Of a DNA stretch of 26,805 bases, positions 21,068 through 26,805 are shown piece after piece. The notes under the pieces are model-generated. The model ran no database searches. It was not told the origin of the DNA and saw nothing but the letters and a program-made list of their open reading frames with translations. Source of the stretch: Saccoglossus kowalevskii (taxonomy: Eukaryota > Hemichordata > Enteropneusta > Harrimaniidae); the NCBI RefSeq assembly GCF_000003605.2, contig NW_003135031.1, positions 1 to 26,805 of the forward strand, given 5' to 3'. The translations under genes and the position numbers were made by a program. Each line of letters starts with the position of its first letter. The stretch's first letter is position 1.

Positions 21068-21330
21068 AGTAAAAGAGAAACAGGATGTCCCAGCAGCGTT
21101 ATCATTTAAGATCTTTTTGGATAATGATACAGCCATCAACATACCAAGTGGTTGACACACGATGATCTCTGTGATATCGGACCGTATTTATTGATGAGTG
21201 GTGATATTTTGATGAGCAAGGCGTGCAGGCATTAATGGCACACGCTTGGACGGAGGTTGGTGGAACACCTCATAGTTGATGTAGAGAACCGTAATGCACT
21301 CAAACAAAAGATGCAAATTAGTCGATCACC
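21068..21330 (+). repeat. Dispersed block U, copy 2
   Basis: Aligns with 24700-24960 in the same orientation. Shared segments include AAAGAGAAACAGGAT, GTTATCAT.TAAG, CTCxGTGATATCGGAC, TTATxxATGAGTGGT, TTGGTGGAACACxTCATAGT and GTCGATCACCA. It has several stops in all frames over its length. Confidence 0.8.
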
Positions 21331-21534
21331 ATAATTCATTGTTGTTGATTCTGGTTTAGATATAACTGGACACATGGAATAGCTGGGAGAATATGGATCA
21401 TACAAGCTTATAAACAAAGTGTTTATAACTGCCTTAATTATATATGATATGGGAGGCTTGTGGTGACGAAACTATGCCCGTGGGAGTAGTAAATCTCATT
21501 TTTGTCTATTCAAACGATTCATTGTATACTGCTT

Positions 21535-21815
21535 TCGATTTGGGAGGAACGGTCAATATTACCATCTTCAAATATAAAACATTGCTCATAAGGCTTTGTA
21601 CATCCACACATTGTTAGTCCACTCGATCACCAAACCAGCTTACTCCGTCGCTTTTAATACTGTATTTGTGCGATCATGCCAGTAATAAATGTACCCAAGT
21701 CAATGTTCAGGGGTCAACTTATTCACCTATGGTATGATACTTTGTTTATGTTTGCTATAGTGACTACATGATTTCAGACATGGACACGTGCAAGCCACAT
21801 GTCATACGGTTCGAT
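21535..21815 (+). repeat. Duplicated block R, copy 2
   Basis: Partner of 20651-21030. Copy 2 is about 100 bp shorter, with the loss in the central part around the CAGTAATAAA landmark and the following stretch. Confidence 0.75.
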
Positions 21816-23590
21816 TCGATTCCACCTCCTGACTCGCTCATACGATCTGCTAATTGCTCATGTGAAAAAATACAATTCTCGTATTTTTTGTGACTACAAA
21901 TTTTAATCCCATGATTTGAGGCTCGCATACAAATAATATTTCATCTAGTATACAACGGTGTGCAGCACGTTGATGTACCAAAATAACTTGTATAATCCTC
22001 TTATATAAATATAGGATTATCTTCCCAAAGCGGTACCTCATATTTAATCTGTTGAAGTTAAGGTTAGTCTACAAAATCCCTGATCTAATAATGTGGAAGA
22101 ATAAAAATTGTCTGTTTGAAAAAAAAACTCTGGATATCTACCACAGGCCAGGGCGTAGCAAGTTAGTAGATGTATATCCCATAAGTAGAAGAGAGTGGGA
22201 TATTAGTAAAGGTATGGACAATTCATGAAAATATTAATAGAATTAAAATCACCTTTCTCGTCATATAGTCTAATACAGAGCTGGTCCTTGGAGTCAAATT
22301 CAAAGCACAGATCTACTTATGACGCAGATTCTGTAGTCTCCTCAAGTTCAACTAGATCATTAGAATATAATCACTAAATCTAGGATTCTTGATGCATTGT
22401 TCATTATCAATATATCGGAGTTTAAAATAAAAGGATTTGGCTTGTTTGTACCTTTTGTTTTCAACTAATTTGTGTAGAAATTCTGTCAGCAAGGGGACAC
22501 AATTTGTTCCCACTTCGATGCCGGCACAATGTTAATAACTGAATTTTTCAAACTAGATAAAAGCTTTGCCCCAGCATCCTTATGTCATCTTCAGTGTAGA
22601 ACCATTTAATAACACAATAAGTATAATCATGCCAAACCTCTATGTATTTGTACGGTTCTATTGAAAATACTTGATAGATAATATCGTTAATGCGTAACTT
22701 TAAAATAATATATCATGTGGAAAAGTAGTATAAGGTAAAATAAATTAATTGTTAATTGATATGACATTTAAAGTTGGAAGTACTTTGGATGTTTTTTTTT
22801 AATATTCACATATAATATATACCACTACTAAAATTTTAATATTGTTGACAACTTCTAGGTTGAACATTTAAATGGTCCACCATTGTATGGTGTCTGTAGA
22901 GTTTTGGACAACCTTTACTTCCCTCTAAATCTTGTCGTTTTTAAATAAAATTACATTCCATTTATTCAACTTTGATGACTTTTCTTTCAGAACTGTCAAT
23001 TTTCAGACATTGTATGCTTATTTGTTGCATTAAAATGAATGTTTAACACTTTAAATTAAATACCGTCACGTTAAATTATTTGTTCATACATAAATTAAGT
23101 ATTTTTACCGCGTTTTTGCAACGTTTCTTATATAAAATTCAACTGTTTCCATTTGTTATGCCATATACCGAACATTGAGACAACATTCAAGATATATGTG
23201 CCTGCTCAATAAAAAGACACTAGAATTTTTCGTACCACTCAAATGAAAAGTGTCAAGCTTGAAGTCTATTATGTCAAGTAAATTGCCAAGGGCTTCTATG
23301 TTGAAAGTATTGTCCAAAGCCAGATTTTGTTTCGTTAAACTTGAGAATGTTTATTTCGAACGTGTATTCTTTGTATTGGACAGTGTGATTTTACTTTCTC
23401 CCTTCGTTCATAATCCTATTATCGACGTTCTGTATAGTTTGCAAATTCATTGATATGCTCTACATTTAAGAGCGCATATGTAAAATAAAGCGTATGAGTT
23501 TACCCGTTTAACGTCGTATGCGATTAGTGCGGCCATCGAAGTATTTGGATATTAACGCGGCTGACATATGACAGGCACCCTGACATGCAC
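21816..23590. other. AT-rich stretch, no gene seen
   Basis: Open frames such as 23250-23453 (+) are short, isolated and lack recognisable motifs. I found no repeat partner in the window and no transposon protein. Confidence 0.4.
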
Positions 23591-23640
23591 GTGGGCACTT
23601 CGTAGTTCATGACGAGAATCGTGATACACTCAATCAACAC
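23591..23640 (+). repeat. Dispersed block U, partial copy
   Basis: About 40 bp (GCACTTCGTAGTTCATGACG, then AGAATCGTGATACACTCAA) match the right part of blocks U2 and U3. Confidence 0.5.
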
Positions 23641-23774
23641 AATGATTAAGTACAAGGTTCAGTAAATATATTTCATAGAATACGAATTTTGTAAGTTAAA
23701 CAAAAGTAACACATTTCCGCATATTCATTAATTCGATATAGATCGATCACAAAATGAATTTACTGCCTGATTAC

Positions 23775-23889
23775 TAGACTGGCGCAGTCAGGGCGATAAT
23801 TTTTTTTTTTTTTTGTAGTTTAAATAAAATAAAAAAAATCGCCAAATGGAGGTGTTAGCGCGAAATCACCCCGACTGGTTTATTCTGCA
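23775..23889 (+). repeat. Left TIR of the MITE
   Basis: A 115-bp arm containing AATGGAGGTGTTAGCGCG and ACCCCGACTGGTTTATTC. Relative to the right arm it lacks 18 bp lying between two GCGAAATC repeats, and it has a longer T run. Confidence 0.9.
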
Positions 23890-24247
23890 GGAAATTCATG
23901 GCTATTAAATATTCATGAGCACATATTATAATGAAGTGGGCGCGGAAATACGTGCATAATGAGGTCAACTTGGTAAAGGTCACACTGCAGACCCAACATG
24001 TCGGCACGTTGAAATTCGAGTTTGTCGTAGTCGTCGTTTCTTATTCATCACAATGTGTAAAAATGTAACTCGTACTGTCGTAGAATTGAAAAAAAAAATC
24101 GGCTGCTACAATCAGCCGACGTCTTCTCGGTCAGAGGTCAGTTGAAGAGACGTTGTGATTCGATTAGATGATTGTCAATTAGAACACTCATTAACATAAT
24201 TACCCGTTGAAAAATCGACGGGTTCCTGCAGTGTCGATAGAGGGCCA

Positions 24248-24375
24248 TGCAGAATAAACCAGTCGGGGTGATTTCGCAGTTACAGGGGATTTCGCGCTAA
24301 CACCTCCATTTCGCGAAAATTTTTATTTTATTTAAACTACAAAAACAAATTAATCGCCCCGACTGCGCCAGTCTA
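24248..24375 (-). repeat. Right TIR of the MITE
   Basis: A 128-bp inverted arm. Read on the minus strand it starts TAGACTGGCGCAGTC and contains GCGAAATC twice, 18 bp apart. Confidence 0.9.
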
Positions 24376-24540
24376 CCTGATTACTGTCTTTCTCCACTTT
24401 ATCCGACAGCGCCGTCAAAAAATCAATTTAAATTAAATTCCAGTGTTCCCATTTTTTATGTAAATGTTTCTCAATAAAATAAACTTTTCTACCTTTCTAT
24501 ACCACATTACGAATTATCAAGCTAACATTTCTTACAGTTT

Positions 24541-24571
24541 ATACAAGGTTATCATATAAGGTCAAAAGAGA
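24541..24571 (+). repeat. Extra fragment of block U
   Basis: ACAAGGTTATCATATAAGG repeats the core of block U3 (GCAAGGTTATCATCTAAGG at about 24723) less than 200 bp upstream of it. Confidence 0.5.
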
Positions 24572-24699
24572 TTATAAATACGCATGTCTTGTTGATGGAG
24601 GGTTATCCATATAAAATGTCACCCGTCGATTCGAATGAAGGGAGTCGTGACTGGATGTCTCCTATCAATCAAAATGGCATGCGGAGTATGCGGAGTACT

Positions 24700-24960
24700 G
24701 CCAAAGAGAAACAGGATCTCCCAGCAAGGTTATCATCTAAGGTCTTATTAGATGATAATACACCATTAAAATACCGAGAGGTTATAACACGGTAATCTCC
24801 GTGATATCGGACTGCATTTATTTATGAGTGGTCTTGATAGTTTAATGAGCAAAGCTTTTTAGGTACTAATGGCCAAATCTCGGTCAGGAGTTGGTGGAAC
24901 ACTTCATAGTTGATGAAGAGACCCGCAATATACTCAAAACCTGTCGATCACCACAGATCA
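24700..24960 (+). repeat. Dispersed block U, copy 3
   Basis: Partner of 21068-21330 with few indels. It lies inside a small open frame (24589-24795) reading KEKQDLPARLSSKVLLDD. The same frame is partly kept in copies 1 and 2 (KEKQDLPTRLSFNV and KEKQDVPAALSFKIFLDN). Confidence 0.8.
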
Positions 24961-25256
24961 CACATCTTGTTTGTATGTACGGTAGATGGAATGGCATTAT
25001 ACAGTATGTTTTGTTTTGTTTTTTAGTTATTTTGCACTTTCCTATTTTTTTCCGCAAATTTCTCTTGAGTGCTCGTTCTGCGTTGACAATGGGACACATG
25101 CTAGAACATTAATATACAAGCAGTTGCATACACAATGTGTAAACACATCATGTTCGAGTTTTATCGTGTGTGTTGGTAATAAATAACAAGTTCGGGGGTC
25201 GTATGTTACTGGCAGACCAATATTTATAAAGTCCTCGATGGGGGAGAGACTATTCC

Positions 25257-25500
25257 AGTCGGGTAGGGAAGCTGACAGTGACGAAATGACGTCTGTGATA
25301 TTATGAACTGGTACAAATGAGTTCCATGTCCCCTGTTCAGTGTATAAGCCAATTTGCTAACGGTAAAACCGATTGGCATACTAGTATTTGCTTTGCAGCA
25401 ATGAATCAATGAAACCGATGAATTGTTGTTTAGTTTGTGGTGTAGTTAAACGCTATTAGTGTCCATTTTTTCATTGTATCTATGAAATACAGATGTTTTC
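25257..25500 (+). repeat. Duplicated block D, copy 2
   Basis: Partner of 19656-19907. It lies about 300 bp after block U3, as D1 lies after U1, so U and D were probably copied together. Confidence 0.75.
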
Positions 25501-26691
25501 GACGGTGTTCAGTCAACACCTTTAAATATGCAGCGTTCTTGTTTATACCTTCAATCGGATCACTTCGTTTCCGACTTGTGTACCAAGGTACGCACAATTA
25601 TGGCTTTTTCAGTTTTCACTAACATATGATGCGTTCTCTAACATAGAGTGGAGTTCTATATCGTACTTGGCGTTTTATAATAATTGTCAATGTTTATTTA
25701 GCAGAGAAATCTATTTTTTCTCATCTTCCTATTTAGAAAAGCACAAAGGTAGCCGAGGAAACAATAGAGTGCGGACGCATTAACCATAAAGCTCGGACGC
25801 GTCAATACAGTGCGTGGATATTTGATGGCTAAAACTAGCCAACCGATATACTGTGGTTGATTCTGTGTATTAGAACCTGAAACCACACAATACCTTCACA
25901 ACAGAAGTTTTGAAAATGATTTCTTTTGAGCGCAATTGTTGTTATTGTTGCTACATTTCACACTAGTATTAAACGTAGTTACACCAAGGAATAAAGCACA
26001 AGCGCAAACCTGCACGTCAAATTAACGCCAAAATATGTTAAATGGTTCACTACCCGGCTAATTAATTTTACGTTTGTGTGATTTCTAAAGACCGAATAAT
26101 GCTAGTAAAAAGGGAGACCCTAAAGTGCGTTCCTGCGTTCTTGCCCATATTTGCCTAAATTAATAAAATAAATGAATACAATTAAATAACGGTATAATAT
26201 TGTATTTACGTATACTAAACAGCACGTGTGCGATTATTGAGATCTAGAAGCTTCCAAGTATTATTATAGCTGGTTTGTTTTCGCATGCCTGACAAATTAT
26301 ACTAAAAATTAAATTCAATTTCTACTTGATTATTGTTAAGAACTTAATCACAAATTAGGTTTTATATTGGATTTTAATTATGCAACTGTCTGCATGTTTA
26401 TGGAATGGACAAACATGATTTGATAAATACTTCTCGTTATATTACATGTTCAGTTACGCATGCATGTTTTTTTCATAAACATCTTTCATTTCATGATAAA
26501 TTAATAAATCTTTTCTATCACTAGTATTGTGCTTTGTGACAGTGTTGCATACTTAGATGAATACTCACTGATTGTAGCTATACTACTTCAATATGCCGTA
26601 TATTCTGACAAGCTTTCACCGAAGACCCGGTTTTCCAGCCTTCCTGTTTTTTTAATTTGTAAAGTAATTAAATAACTACGTAATTTTACAG
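25501..26691. other. Right flank, no gene seen
   Basis: AT-rich sequence without recognisable coding regions, elements or repeats. The small minus-strand frame at 25698-25886 has no motif I know. Confidence 0.4.
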
Positions 26692-26801
26692 GATTATTTG
26701 CGCATTGTGAAAACCTGCCACTAAAAAGTGCAGAATTTCCATCATCATCTGTGATAACAAATAGTAGAAGCAGTGGATTCTCAAGATGTAAAGAGCACTA
26801 A
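26692..26801 (+). CDS. Possible terminal exon of an unidentified gene
   Basis: The acceptor-like TACGTAATTTTACAG is followed by a frame open for 36 codons (LFAHCENLPLKSAEFPSSSV, then a serine- and arginine-rich end) to TAA at 26799-26801. The composition looks protein-like, but no upstream partner exon was found and the family is unknown. Chance is a real alternative. Confidence 0.25.
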
Positions 26802-26805
26802 ATTA

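Larger units (their letters stand above)
23775..24375. mobile_element. 601-bp non-autonomous DNA transposon (MITE) with long TIRs
   Basis: Both ends begin TAGACTGGCGCAGTC and continue as inverted repeats for over 110 bp, down to TTTATTCTGCA. The element is flanked by the 9-bp direct repeat CCTGATTAC (23766-23774 and 24376-24384), a target-site duplication. The interior of about 360 bp has no coding capacity. Long TIRs with a 9-bp duplication are typical of Mutator-like elements, so that superfamily is the best guess; hAT or P-like origin is not excluded. Confidence 0.9.

Noticed and set aside
24095-24120. Short hairpin CGGCTG...CAGCCG inside the MITE as an RNA gene or terminator
   Set aside because: A six- to seven-base stem with no supporting context in a eukaryotic non-coding element is not enough.

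Overview
The window is AT-rich animal DNA: long non-coding stretches, split genes with GT-AG introns, and degraded transposons. The channel genes and the transposon types suggest a non-vertebrate metazoan, possibly marine. I cannot name the species from sequence alone.

The main content is a pair of related ion-channel genes in convergent (tail-to-tail) orientation. Gene A (+ strand, about 83-1880) is only the 3' end of a TRP-type channel: the S6 gate exon, a cytoplasmic tail exon and a probable last exon. Gene B (- strand, 16202 down to 7901) appears complete. I assembled 15 exons in consistent phase by hand, giving about 570 residues: a short ankyrin segment, a TRPA-like pre-S1 linker, S1-S4, an S4-S5 linker, S5, a pore with an acidic LVDDY filter, S6 and a short tail. 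The S6 exons of A and B are the same length (116 nt), have the same phase and share 27 of 39 residues, so the pair looks like an inverted tandem duplication.

The spacer between the two 3' ends holds a dead non-LTR retrotransposon (about 3990-5992, - strand) fused to a dead mariner (2895 to about 3990, - strand). Gene B's intron between the S6 and tail exons holds a candidate solo LTR (9526-9889). The donor site after gene B's S2-S3 linker exon lies in a 25-bp sequence present in three tandem copies.

The right-hand 10 kb (16.2-26.8 kb) has no gene I can identify. It holds a degraded family of duplicated blocks (here called U, D and R), an (AT)n tract of about 80 bp, a 601-bp MITE with TIRs over 110 bp and a 9-bp target duplication (23775-24375), and a possible terminal exon of an unknown gene at the right edge. 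I see no rRNA, tRNA, CRISPR or bacterial signal.
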